DNA of 64,000 bases from Faecalibacterium sp. I3-3-33. Lineage in GTDB: Bacteria > Bacillota > Clostridia > Oscillospirales > Ruminococcaceae. Shown here piece after piece: positions 17,106 to 24,482 of the stretch; the stretch's first letter is position 1, and every line of letters begins with the position of its first letter. The stretch is from positions 186,001 through 250,000 of the forward strand of contig NZ_CP094469.1 in NCBI RefSeq assembly GCF_023347295.1. The letters run 5' to 3'. The notes under the pieces are model-generated. The model made no database searches and was not told where the DNA came from. It worked only from the letters and a program-made list of their open reading frames with translations. The position numbers and the translations under genes were made by a program.

Positions 17106-17134
17106 TTGACAAAGGCCTTTTCCTGTGCTAAAAT
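17106..17134 (+). promoter_or_regulatory. Promoter of the tRNA-Glu/tRNA-Asn unit
   Basis: TTGACA (17106-17111), 17-bp spacer, TAAAAT (17129-17134), about 40 bp before the first tRNA. Confidence 0.8.
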
Positions 17135-17175
17135 AGCCAAGTCGGGTGCGAACACCTGATGCAAAATGGACGTAT

Positions 17176-17250
17176 GGCCCGTTGGTCAAGCGGTTAAGAC
17201 AGAGGCCTCTCACGCCTTTAACATCGGTTCGATTCCGGTACGGGTCACCA
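17176..17250 (+). tRNA. tRNA-Glu (anticodon CUC)
   Basis: 75 nt including encoded CCA. Acceptor GGCCCGT pairs with ACGGGTC; the anticodon stem GAGGC/GCCTT encloses loop CTCTCAC, giving anticodon CTC; the T arm has GGTTCGATTCC. It reads GAG glutamate codons. Confidence 0.93.
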
Positions 17251-17291
17251 TTTTATAGTAGTAAAACGGCCACGCGCCGTTTTATATAGAT

Positions 17292-17368
17292 GCCTCTTTA
17301 GCTCAGTCGGTTAGAGCACCTGACTGTTAATCAGGGTGTCGCCTGTTCGAGTCAGGCAAGAGGCGCCA
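17292..17368 (+). tRNA. tRNA-Asn (anticodon GUU)
   Basis: 77 nt including encoded CCA. Acceptor GCCTCTT pairs with AAGAGGC; loop CTGTTAA gives anticodon GTT; the T arm has TGTTCGAGTCA. It lies 41 nt after tRNA-Glu on the same transcript. Confidence 0.95.
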
Positions 17369-17370
17369 GC

Positions 17371-17406
17371 AAAGCGATGGAAAATTTCCATCGCTTTTTT
17401 CTTTTT
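17371..17406 (+). terminator. Terminator of the tRNA unit
   Basis: Perfect 13-bp stem (17371-17383 with 17385-17397, AAAGCGATGGAAA) and T-rich tail. Confidence 0.85.
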
Positions 17407-17419
17407 CCCGGCAGTCTTG

Positions 17420-17448
17420 TTGACAGCACCGCCCCGGGGGGCTATACT
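17420..17448 (+). promoter_or_regulatory. Promoter of trpS
   Basis: TTGACA (17420-17425), 17-bp spacer, TATACT (17443-17448). The leader to trpS is about 135 nt and contains a Type II repeat. Confidence 0.85.
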
Positions 17449-17510
17449 TAACACACTATAAAGGATTAAAGGAACCTCCTGCCGTGCGGCTTTACGGTGC
17501 AGTAAGGCCG

Positions 17511-17563
17511 AAAAGGCGCCCCCTTGGGGGAGCTGGCAATGCCGCAAGGCATTGACGGAGGGG
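17511..17563 (-). repeat. Type II repeat in the trpS leader
   Basis: GGCGCCCCCTTGGGGGAGCT, then GGCAATGCCGCAAGGCATTG, then ACGGAGGGGG: an inverted Type II unit that ends about 15 nt before the trpS ribosome site. Confidence 0.75.
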
Positions 17564-17590
17564 GGCAAACCCTTGACAAAGGAGAACATC

Positions 17591-18652
17591 ATGAAAAAAG
17601 TTATTCTGACCGGCGACCGTCCCACCGGCCGCCTGCACGTTGGCCATTATGTCGGCTCTCTGAAGGAGCGGGTGCGGCTGCAGAATACCGGCGAATATGA
17701 CGAGATCTTTATCATGATCGCCGATGCGCAGGCGCTGACCGATAACGCCGATAACCCGGAGAAGGTGCGCCAGAACATCCTGCAGGTGGCACTGGACTAT
17801 CTGGCCTGCGGTCTGGACCCCAACAAGGTGCACATCTTCATCCAGTCCATGGTGCCCCAGCTGACCGAGCTGAGCTTCTACTACCAGAATCTGGTCACCG
17901 TCAGCCGTCTGCAGCGCAACCCCACCGTGAAGAGCGAGATCCAGATGCGCAACTTTGAAGCCAGCATCCCGGTGGGCTTCTTCTGCTACCCCATCAGTCA
18001 GGCTGCCGATATCACCGCCTTCAAGGCTACCACCGTGCCCGCCGGTGAGGATCAGAAGCCCATGATCGAGCAGTGCTGCGAGATCGTCCACAAGTTCAAC
18101 TCCGTCTACGGCGAAACGCTGGTAGAGCCCCAGATCGTTCTGCCCCAGAACGCCGCCTGCCTGCGTCTGCCCGGCATTGACGGCAAGGCCAAGATGAGCA
18201 AGAGCCTTGGCAACTGCATCTATCTGTCCGAAGAGCCGGAGGATATCGAGAAGAAGGTCAAGTCCATGTTTACCGACCCCAACCACCTGCGGGTGCAGGA
18301 CCCCGGCAAGGTGGAGGGCAACCCGGTGTTCATCTATCTGGACGCTTTCTGCCGCCCCGAGCACTTTGCCGAGTTCTGGCCGGAGTACCAGAATCTGGAC
18401 GAGGTCAAGGCACACTATCAGCGCGGCGGTCTGGGCGATATGAAGGTGAAAAAGTTCCTGAACAGCGTCATGCAGGCTGAACTGGAGCCCATCCGCACCC
18501 GCCGCAAGGAGTGGGAGCAGCGCCTGCCCGAGGTGGTAGAGATCCTGAAGGAGGGCAGCGCCTACGCCGAAAAGACCGCTGCCGCCACGCTGGACGAGGT
18601 GCGCAAGGCCATGCGCATCGACTACTTCGAGAACGATAACCTGCTGAAGTAA
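17591..18652 (+). CDS. trpS: Tryptophanyl-tRNA synthetase
   Basis: 353 aa class I aminoacyl-tRNA synthetase charging tRNA-Trp. The HIGH-type motif is HVGH at 16-19, and KMSKS is intact at 201-205. The Rossmann fold and the helical C-terminal anticodon-binding part are complete, with length as expected. ATG 17591 is used because AAAGGAG lies just upstream; the in-frame codons before it run through a repeat. The gene is monocistronic with its own promoter and a strong terminator. No tryptophan T-box was found in the leader. Confidence 0.97.
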   Translation: MKKVILTGDRPTGRLHVGHYVGSLKERVRLQNTGEYDEIFIMIADAQALTDNADNPEKVRQNILQVALDYLACGLDPNKVHIFIQSMVPQLTELSFYYQNLVTVSRLQRNPTVKSEIQMRNFEASIPVGFFCYPISQAADITAFKATTVPAGEDQKPMIEQCCEIVHKFNSVYGETLVEPQIVLPQNAACLRLPGIDGKAKMSKSLGNCIYLSEEPEDIEKKVKSMFTDPNHLRVQDPGKVEGNPVFIYLDAFCRPEHFAEFWPEYQNLDEVKAHYQRGGLGDMKVKKFLNSVMQAELEPIRTRRKEWEQRLPEVVEILKEGSAYAEKTAAATLDEVRKAMRIDYFENDNLLK

Positions 18653-18660
18653 GTTTTATG

Positions 18661-18702
18661 AGAGAACCCGAAACGCCTGCGGCGTTTCGGGTTCTCTTTT
18701 GC
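18661..18702 (+). terminator. Terminator of trpS
   Basis: Perfect 17-bp stem (18661-18677 with 18681-18697), loop TGC, then TTTT. The core GAAACGCC/GGCGTTTC is the same as in Type I cassette hairpins. Confidence 0.92.
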
Positions 18703-18809
18703 ATCGTTTACGAAAATTGCATAGAAAATGCGGTCAAACTATGCTAAAATAAGGGCAACAAGTACAGAAAGCCCCGTTTTTGGGGGCGATAAGAAAAAGG
18801 AGAACCACC

Positions 18810-19583
18810 ATGCAAAAGACCATCTGGATCACCGGCGCAAGTTCCGGCATCGGCCGGGAGTTCGCCCGCCGGTACGCCGCCATGGGCTGTCGGCTCATCC
18901 TGACTGCCCGCCGCGCCGACCGTTTGCAGACCCTTGCCGAGGAGCTGCACGCAGCCCACGGCACGGAATGCCGCATCGAGACCGCCGACCTCTCCCGCGC
19001 CGAGGAGTGCAGCCGTCTGTGCGAGGTGCTGGCTGATGAGCAGATCGACATCTTTATCAACAATGCCGGTTTCGGCGTCTGCGGCAGCATTCTGGAAACG
19101 GAGGAAGCCCGCGAGGAAGAGATGGTCCAAGTGAATGTTGCCGCCATGGCGCGGCTGTTCCGCGCCGTGGTGCGCAAGATGAACGCGCAGGGCGGCGGCA
19201 CCATCCTGAATGTGGCGTCCTCTGCGGGGCTTCTGCCCGGCGGCCCCTATATGGCGGGCTACTACGCCAGCAAAGCCTATGTGGTCAGCATGACCCGCGG
19301 CGTGGCCGAGGAGCTGCGGGAGATGCACAGCCCGGTCTACGTCTGCGCCCTCTGCCCCGGCCCGGTGGATACCGAGTTCAACGACCACGCCGGTGTGGTG
19401 TTTGCCCTGCGGGGCATCACGCCGGAGCTGTGTGTAGAGGAGGCTCTGCTGGGCATGATGCACCGCAAGACCATCATTGTGCCCTCCGCCTTCATGCGGC
19501 TGTGCACCAGCGCCCAGCGCCTTGTGCCCATTCCCCTGCTGATGCCCATCGTGGCACGCCAGCAGAAGAAAAAGCTGGGGTAA
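18810..19583 (+). CDS. Short-chain dehydrogenase/reductase
   Basis: 257 aa classical SDR. The cofactor motif TGASSGIG is at 8-15; NNAGFG and the catalytic Ser (NVASSAGLL) and YYASKAY (Tyr-x3-Lys) are intact. The arginines after the glycine motif (TARRADR) suggest NADP(H). The C-terminal PIPLLMPIVARQQKKK resembles the SDR group annotated as DltE/YqjQ-like oxidoreductases; substrate unknown. ATG 18810 has AAAGGAG upstream, and an extended -10 (TGCTAAAAT, 18745-18750) is about 60 bp upstream. The spacer 19584-19766 after it contains only weak hairpins. Confidence 0.88.
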   Translation: MQKTIWITGASSGIGREFARRYAAMGCRLILTARRADRLQTLAEELHAAHGTECRIETADLSRAEECSRLCEVLADEQIDIFINNAGFGVCGSILETEEAREEEMVQVNVAAMARLFRAVVRKMNAQGGGTILNVASSAGLLPGGPYMAGYYASKAYVVSMTRGVAEELREMHSPVYVCALCPGPVDTEFNDHAGVVFALRGITPELCVEEALLGMMHRKTIIVPSAFMRLCTSAQRLVPIPLLMPIVARQQKKKLG

Positions 19584-19766
19584 AAGACAAAAGTTGCCTA
19601 AACTTGTCAACAAGCCCAAAGAAAGCCGGAATATCTTGTGCACCGTGACAAGGTGCGTCAGCCTGCACAAACCATTGTACTGAAAAACGACGGCTTTGCG
19701 TGCTGTTTTTTCAGCAGAAAAGCGAAAATCTAAAGAAAGTACAACAAAACTTCACAAGAATGTGCC

Positions 19767-19795
19767 TTGACACTTTCTGCAAAGGATGCTAGACT
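19767..19795 (+). promoter_or_regulatory. Promoter of the uronate SDR gene
   Basis: TTGACA (19767-19772), 17-bp spacer, TAGACT (19790-19795); leader of about 110 nt. Confidence 0.75.
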
Positions 19796-19908
19796 GGTAT
19801 ACAAGTAAGAGCGCACTCCGGCACGGCCGGATACGACGCGCTTTGCAAAGCAGCACGGAGCAGTTTTGCCCCGTGTAAAATATGGTTTTTTGACAGGAGG
19901 ACTTTATT

Positions 19909-20718
19909 ATGGCACAGTGCACTCCCAAATCTTTTGACCTGACCGGCAAGGTGGCGCTGATCACCGGCGCATCCTACGGCATCGGCATGGCAATTGCAAA
20001 GGCTATGGCAGCCAACGGCGCTACCATCGTGTTCAATGATATCAAGCAGGAGCTGGTGGACAAGGGTCTGGCTTCCTATGCAGAGGCCGGCATCAAGGCT
20101 CACGGTTACGTCTGCGACGTCACCGATGAGGATGCCGTCAACGCTATGGTGGCAAAGATCACCGAGGAAGTCGGCCACATCAACATTCTGGTCAACAACG
20201 CCGGTATCATCAAGCGCATCCCCATGACCGAGATGAGCGCTGCTCAGTTCCGTCAGGTCATCGACGTGGATCTGAACGCTCCCTTCATCGTGGCAAAGGC
20301 CATCATCCCCGATATGATCGCACAGGGCGGCGGCAAGATCATCAACATCTGCTCTATGATGAGCGAACTGGGCCGTGAGACCGTTTCTGCCTATGCAGCA
20401 GCAAAGGGCGGCCTGAAGATGCTGACCAAGAACATCGCTTCCGAGTACGGCGCTTACAACATCCAGTGCAACGGCATCGGACCCGGCTACATCGCTACCC
20501 CGCAGACCGCACCTCTGCGCGAGATCCAGCCCGACGGCAGCCGTCACCCCTTCGACCAGTTCATCGTTGCCAAGACCCCCGCAGGCCGCTGGGGCGAGGC
20601 CGAGGATCTGGGCGGACCCGCTGTGTTCCTGGCATCTGAGGCTTCTGACTTTGTCAACGGCCTGATCCTGTATGTGGACGGCGGCATTCTGGCCTACATC
20701 GGCAAGCAGCCCCAGTAA
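19909..20718 (+). CDS. SDR, probable 2-keto-3-deoxygluconate-forming uronate reductase (DhuD/KduD-like) or gluconate 5-dehydrogenase
   Basis: 269 aa classical SDR with TGASYGIG, NNAGI, catalytic Ser in NICSMMSE and YAAAKGG (Tyr-x3-Lys). It is close to the gluconate 5-dehydrogenase/KduD group (LTGKVALITGASYGIG, GPGYIATPQTAPLR). Alone either function would fit. The next genes encode a cupin and an RpiB-family isomerase, the same trio needed to convert unsaturated uronates to 2-keto-3-deoxygluconate in Gram-positive bacteria (DhuI and DhuD). I therefore favour that pathway, by inference. It has its own promoter and is followed by a strong terminator. AGGAGG precedes the start. Confidence 0.8.
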   Translation: MAQCTPKSFDLTGKVALITGASYGIGMAIAKAMAANGATIVFNDIKQELVDKGLASYAEAGIKAHGYVCDVTDEDAVNAMVAKITEEVGHINILVNNAGIIKRIPMTEMSAAQFRQVIDVDLNAPFIVAKAIIPDMIAQGGGKIINICSMMSELGRETVSAYAAAKGGLKMLTKNIASEYGAYNIQCNGIGPGYIATPQTAPLREIQPDGSRHPFDQFIVAKTPAGRWGEAEDLGGPAVFLASEASDFVNGLILYVDGGILAYIGKQPQ

Positions 20719-20748
20719 GCGCTGAGGGCACTCCGCAGTTCTGACCCC

Positions 20749-20790
20749 GGGGACTGCCGCACAGCGTTGTGTGGCAGTCCCCTTTTGTTT
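20749..20790 (+). terminator. Terminator after the uronate SDR gene
   Basis: 15-bp stem (20749-20763 with 20768-20782, GGGGACTGCCGCACA), then TTTTGTTTG. Confidence 0.9.
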
Positions 20791-20817
20791 GTACGGGAAA
20801 GGATGTTATGCTATAAT
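20789..20817 (+). promoter_or_regulatory. Candidate promoter overlapping the cupin start codon
   Basis: TTGTAC (20789-20794), 17-bp spacer, TATAAT (20812-20817) with upstream TG (extended -10). The A of the cupin ATG lies inside the -10 box, so a transcript from here would begin after that ATG. Confidence 0.45.
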
Positions 20818-21160
20818 GGAAAAAACACATCAGGATATCCCTTGGGTGCCTCATGCCGAAATTGCCCCGGAACCCTGCGGTCCCGGGGTGCAGCGCCGCG
20901 TGCTGGCGTATAGCAAGGACGCCATGTGCGTGGAAAACACCTTTGAGACCGGCGGCGTGGGTGCCATGCACTGCCACCCCCACACCCAGATCACCTATAT
21001 CGTCTCCGGGCGGTACCGCTTTACCATCGGGGACGAGACCCGGGAGGTAGGCCCCGGCGACACCCTGCTCAAGCAGAACGGCGTGATGCACGGCTGTGTC
21101 TGTCTGGAGGGCGGCGTGATGCTGGATTTCTTTACCCCCATGCGGGAGGACTTTGTATAA
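20816..21160 (+). CDS. Cupin-domain protein, KdgF-like
   Basis: 114 aa single cupin barrel. Metal ligands of cupin motif 1 are visible in GAMHCHPHTQITYIVSG (three His plus Gln/Tyr region); motif 2 is around PGDTLLKQNGVMHGCVCLEGG. This is the size and look of KdgF, which linearises unsaturated galacturonate/glucuronate released from pectin or glycosaminoglycans. Its position between a KduD/DhuD-like SDR and an RpiB-family isomerase supports that role, but small cupins are diverse. The start at 20816 is the only internal ATG in frame near a ribosome site (GGAAAGGA, 12 nt); see the promoter overlap. Confidence 0.75.
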   Translation: MEKTHQDIPWVPHAEIAPEPCGPGVQRRVLAYSKDAMCVENTFETGGVGAMHCHPHTQITYIVSGRYRFTIGDETREVGPGDTLLKQNGVMHGCVCLEGGVMLDFFTPMREDFV

Positions 21161-21203
21161 CACCTGCGCACCGCAGGGAAAAATAAGAAGGAGAACCATT
21201 GTT

Positions 21204-21839
21204 ATGAAGATCGCACTTATCAACGAGAACAGTCAGGCCGCCAAGAACGGCATTATTGAAGCCGCCCTGAAGAAGGTGGTGGAGCCCATGGGTCATGAGG
21301 TGGTCAACTACGGCATGTACGCCGCCGATGACGCTGCACAGCTGACCTATGTGCAGTGCGGCATTCTGGCTGCCATCCTGCTAAACAGCGGCGCTGCGGA
21401 CTACGTCGTTACCGGCTGCGGCACCGGCGAGGGTGCCATGCTGGCACTGAACAGCTTCCCCGGCGTCATCTGCGGCCATGTGGAGGACCCCGTGGATGCC
21501 TACACCTTTGCCCACGTCAACGACGGCAACGCCGTTGCCATGCCCTTTGCCAAGGGCTTCGGCTGGGGCGGCGAGCTGAACCTCGAGTACTGCTTCGAGA
21601 AGCTGTTCGGCTTTGGCCACGGTCAGGGCTACCCCAAGGAGCGCGTTGTGCCCGAGCAGCGCAACAAGAAGATCCTGGACGGCGTGCGCGCTGCCACCTT
21701 CAAGCCCCTCATCGAGTGCCTGAAGAGCATCGATCAGGAGCTGCTGAAGGGCGCTGTGGCCGGTGCAAAGTTCTCTGAGCTGTTCTTCGCCTCCTGCAAG
21801 GACGAGGAGCTGGCCGCCTACGTCAAGACCCTGCTGTAA
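21204..21839 (+). CDS. RpiB/LacA/LacB-family sugar isomerase, probable uronate isomerase (DhuI-like)
   Basis: 211 aa. The N-terminal fold is RpiB-like (KIALINENSQAAKNGIIEAAL, then the anion-binding GCGTGEGAMLALN). It is longer than RpiB (about 150 aa) and has an added C-terminal helical part, as in DhuI, the streptococcal 4-deoxy-5-threo-hexosulose-uronate isomerase of this family. Together with the cupin and SDR genes this suggests the isomerase step of unsaturated uronate catabolism. Start ATG 21204 has AAGGAG upstream. A DUF1622 gene follows 15 nt later. Confidence 0.8.
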   Translation: MKIALINENSQAAKNGIIEAALKKVVEPMGHEVVNYGMYAADDAAQLTYVQCGILAAILLNSGAADYVVTGCGTGEGAMLALNSFPGVICGHVEDPVDAYTFAHVNDGNAVAMPFAKGFGWGGELNLEYCFEKLFGFGHGQGYPKERVVPEQRNKKILDGVRAATFKPLIECLKSIDQELLKGAVAGAKFSELFFASCKDEELAAYVKTLL

Positions 21840-21854
21840 GCTGCGGAGGAGATC

Positions 21855-22271
21855 ATGCAAGGACTGACCCTGTTCAACCTGAACCTCACCCACCTTCTGG
21901 ATGCTTTTCTGGAAACGGCAGTGCCCATGATCGCCGGTCTTGCCGAGGTGGTGGGTCTGTTCATCATCATCACCAGTCTGGCAAAGGCCACTTTTTACTA
22001 TGTCCGCGCCACCTTCTTCAACGACCACCGGGACTTCCACCATGAAATGAGCAGCGGCCTGACCACCGCGCTGGAATTTCTGATGTCGGCAGAGATCGCC
22101 AAGACCTTCCTGCTGCAAAATCTGGAGTCGGTGGTGCCGCTGGCGGCTACCTTTGCGCTGCGCGCTTTGATGAGTATGCTGCTGCACTGGGAGATGGAGG
22201 GCGGCCACCGCCCGGCCAACGCCAAGGAAAAGGACAAGTCCGGCTCCCCGAAGGACGGCAAAAACGGCTGA
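21855..22271 (+). CDS. DUF1622 family membrane protein
   Basis: 138 aa. Two to three hydrophobic helices, with the family-like pattern GLTTALEFLMSAEIAKTFL and ALRALMSMLLHWEME. The C-terminal tail is charged (KEKDKSGSPKDGKNG). Function of the family is unknown. It lies 15 nt after the uronate isomerase with GGAGGAG before ATG, so it is likely co-transcribed, though a metabolic link is not evident. Confidence 0.75.
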   Translation: MQGLTLFNLNLTHLLDAFLETAVPMIAGLAEVVGLFIIITSLAKATFYYVRATFFNDHRDFHHEMSSGLTTALEFLMSAEIAKTFLLQNLESVVPLAATFALRALMSMLLHWEMEGGHRPANAKEKDKSGSPKDGKNG

Positions 22272-22349
22272 CAGGCAAAAGATTTGCCAAACTTTAGCAG
22301 GGCAAAGTTTCACCGTGTTGTGAAAAACGTAAAACCTTGAGATGAATAC

Positions 22350-22378
22350 TTGACAGGTTTGCACAAAGAGACTATACT
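22350..22378 (+). promoter_or_regulatory. Promoter of the amt-glnK fusion gene
   Basis: Near-consensus TTGACA (22350-22355), 17-bp spacer, TATACT (22373-22378). Confidence 0.85.
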
Positions 22379-22393
22379 CGTGCCATCGAAAGC

Positions 22394-22434
22394 AAAGGCG
22401 CTGACGGAAGCAATTCCGTCAGCGCCTTTTGTGT
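22394..22434 (+). terminator. Attenuator hairpin in the amt leader
   Basis: Perfect 16-bp stem (22394-22409 with 22414-22429), loop GCAA, then TTTTGTGTTTT. It lies only about 10 nt after the expected transcription start and 75 nt before the amt ATG. Confidence 0.8.
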
Positions 22435-22508
22435 TTTCGGGGATACTGCCGCACGGAGAGAATAGAGGGCTCCCTGTGCAAAAAAACGACCGTAGGAGGT
22501 AGGAAAGT

Positions 22509-24248
22509 ATGTTCAACTCCGTCAACACCTGCTGGACGCTCGTAGGAGCGTTTCTAGTGTACTTCATGCAGGCCGGATTCGCCTTGTGCGAGGCTGGCTT
22601 TACCCGGGCAAAGAACACCGGCAACATCCTGATGAAAAACATGATGGATTTCTGCATCGGCACGCCCTGCTACTGGCTCATCGGCTTCGGCCTGATGTTC
22701 GGCGGCACCGGCGCACTGATCGGCGGTTTCGATCCCTTCATTCAGGGCGATTACAGCCATCTGGGTCTGGATATCCCCCTGTGGGTGTACATCGTGTTCC
22801 AGACTGTGTTCTGCGCCACGGCAGCCACCATCGTCTCCGGCTCCATGGCCGAGCGCACCAACTTCAAGGCCTACTGCGTGTACTCCGCCGCCATCTCGCT
22901 GGTGGTGTACCCCATCTGCGGCCACTGGATGTGGGGCGGCGGCTGGCTGCAGAGCATGGGCTTCCACGATTTTGCGGGCTCCGCAGCCGTGCATAACGTG
23001 GGCGGCGTCATCGCTCTGCTGGGCGCATGGATGCTTGGCCCCCGTATTGGCAAGTACGATAAGGACGGCAACCCCCACGCCATCCCCGGTCACAACCTGA
23101 CCGCCGGTGCTCTGGGCGTGTTCATCCTGTGGTTCTGCTGGTTCGGCTTCAACGGCGGCTCTTCCCTGAGCCTGTCCACCGATGCCACTATGACCCTGAC
23201 CGGTCTGGTCTGCTTCAACACCAACCTTGCCGCAGCCGTTGCTACCTGCGTGACCATGATCTTCACTTGGCTGCGCTACGGTAAGCCGGATGTCTCCATG
23301 ACCCTGAACGGTTCTCTGGCTGGCCTTGTGGCCATTACCGCAGGCTGCGATACTGTCTCCCCCTTTGGCGCCTTCTTCATCGGCTTTGTGGCCGGGTTCC
23401 TTGTGGTGCTGAGCGTGGAATTCTTTGATAAGATCGCCAAGGTGGACGACCCCGTAGGTGCTGTTTCCGTCCACTTTGCAAACGGCGTCTGGGGCACCAT
23501 TGCGGTGGGTCTGTTCTCCACCGGCTCCAACACCGCCCACGCCGGTCTGTTCTACGGCGGCGGTCTGGCACAGCTGGGCACCCAGCTGCTGGGTCTGGTC
23601 TGCGTGGACGCCTACGTTGTGATCGTAATGTTCATCATCTTCAAGATCATTGATAAGACCCTTGGTCTGCGTGTGCCCGCCGAGGTGGAGATCGACGGTC
23701 TGGATATCCACGAGCACGGTCTGGCTTCCGCTTATGCAGGCTTTGCCATCTCGGATGCAAACTCCGCTGCCATGACCCCCAACGAGAACACCGATTTGGG
23801 CGAGGACGATGTCACCAAGGCTTCGGCAACGCAGGTGGATGCTGCCGTGCCGGTGGTGCGCGAGCCTGTGATCCACGATGGCGTCTACGACACCGGTATG
23901 CATAAGGTGTCCATCATTGCAAAGCTGGCAAAGTTCGATCAGCTCAAGACCGCCCTGAATGATCTGGGTGTCACCGGCATGACCGTAACGCAGGTCATGG
24001 GCTGCGGCATCCAGAAGGGCACCCCTGAAAAGTACCGTGGCGTGCCGGTGGATACTACCCTGCTGCCCAAGATCAAGGTGGAAGTCATCGTCTCCCGCAT
24101 CAGCGTGGACGCTGTGGTGGAAGCCGCCAAGAAGGCGCTGTACACCGGCCACATCGGCGATGGCAAGATCTTTGTCTACAACGTGACCCGCGTGGTCAAG
24201 ATCCGCACCGGCGAGGAAGATTACGCCGCGCTGCAGGACGTGGAGTAA
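22509..24248 (+). CDS. amt: Ammonium transporter fused to a PII (GlnK-type) signalling domain
   Basis: 579 aa. Residues 1 to about 410 are a complete Amt/Mep channel with eleven helices (FALCEAGFTRAKN, GAWMLGPRIGKYD, FWFGFNGGSS-like segments), which lets ammonium/ammonia cross the membrane. After a linker of about 50 residues, positions 464-579 form a PII domain: MHKVSIIAKLAKFDQLKTAL, MTVTQVMGCGIQKG, KYRG, LPKIKVEVIV, and the ATP-binding GHIGDGKIFVYNV. PII normally blocks Amt when nitrogen is plentiful. The usual uridylylated Tyr of the T-loop (GAEY) is absent: here the sequence reads RGVPVDT. AGGAGGT precedes the start. Attenuated by a leader hairpin. Confidence 0.93.
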   Translation: MFNSVNTCWTLVGAFLVYFMQAGFALCEAGFTRAKNTGNILMKNMMDFCIGTPCYWLIGFGLMFGGTGALIGGFDPFIQGDYSHLGLDIPLWVYIVFQTVFCATAATIVSGSMAERTNFKAYCVYSAAISLVVYPICGHWMWGGGWLQSMGFHDFAGSAAVHNVGGVIALLGAWMLGPRIGKYDKDGNPHAIPGHNLTAGALGVFILWFCWFGFNGGSSLSLSTDATMTLTGLVCFNTNLAAAVATCVTMIFTWLRYGKPDVSMTLNGSLAGLVAITAGCDTVSPFGAFFIGFVAGFLVVLSVEFFDKIAKVDDPVGAVSVHFANGVWGTIAVGLFSTGSNTAHAGLFYGGGLAQLGTQLLGLVCVDAYVVIVMFIIFKIIDKTLGLRVPAEVEIDGLDIHEHGLASAYAGFAISDANSAAMTPNENTDLGEDDVTKASATQVDAAVPVVREPVIHDGVYDTGMHKVSIIAKLAKFDQLKTALNDLGVTGMTVTQVMGCGIQKGTPEKYRGVPVDTTLLPKIKVEVIVSRISVDAVVEAAKKALYTGHIGDGKIFVYNVTRVVKIRTGEEDYAALQDVE

Positions 24249-24383
24249 CCCTCCACAAGCTTCTCCGCTGTTCCCGCTGCGGCGGCAGCCCGGCTGCTCC
24301 GACACAGTCCCCGCCGCCCGGCGTGACAGATAGATCGTTCTCCTTTTTCCTTTTCCTTTTTTGTTCGAGTCTACAGTAAGTCG

Positions 24384-24422
24384 AAAGCCCCGCTCCTGCG
24401 CACAAGGGAGCGGGGCTTTTGC
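24384..24422 (+). terminator. Terminator of the amt-glnK fusion gene
   Basis: 13-bp stem (24384-24396 with 24407-24419, AAAGCCCCGCTCC) and TTTT. Confidence 0.88.
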
Positions 24423-24424
24423 TG

Positions 24425-24470
24425 TGAAAAAAGTGCCCCGGAAACGCCGACAGGCGTTTCCGGGGCACTT
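24425..24470 (-). terminator. Terminator of thrS
   Basis: Perfect 18-bp stem (24431-24448 with 24453-24470), followed on the minus strand by TTTTTTCAC. The core GGAAACGCC/GGCGTTTCC again matches the Type I hairpins. Confidence 0.9.
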
Positions 24471-24482
24471 ATCATTTATACC

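Noticed and set aside
17449..17590. Tryptophan T-box before trpS
   Set aside because: No GGGTGGNACCGCG-type core is found; the leader is short and mostly a Type II repeat.
22394..22434. ANTAR-type antiterminator site in the amt leader
   Set aside because: ANTAR sites need two small hairpins with hexanucleotide loops; here there is one long stem with a GCAA tetraloop.
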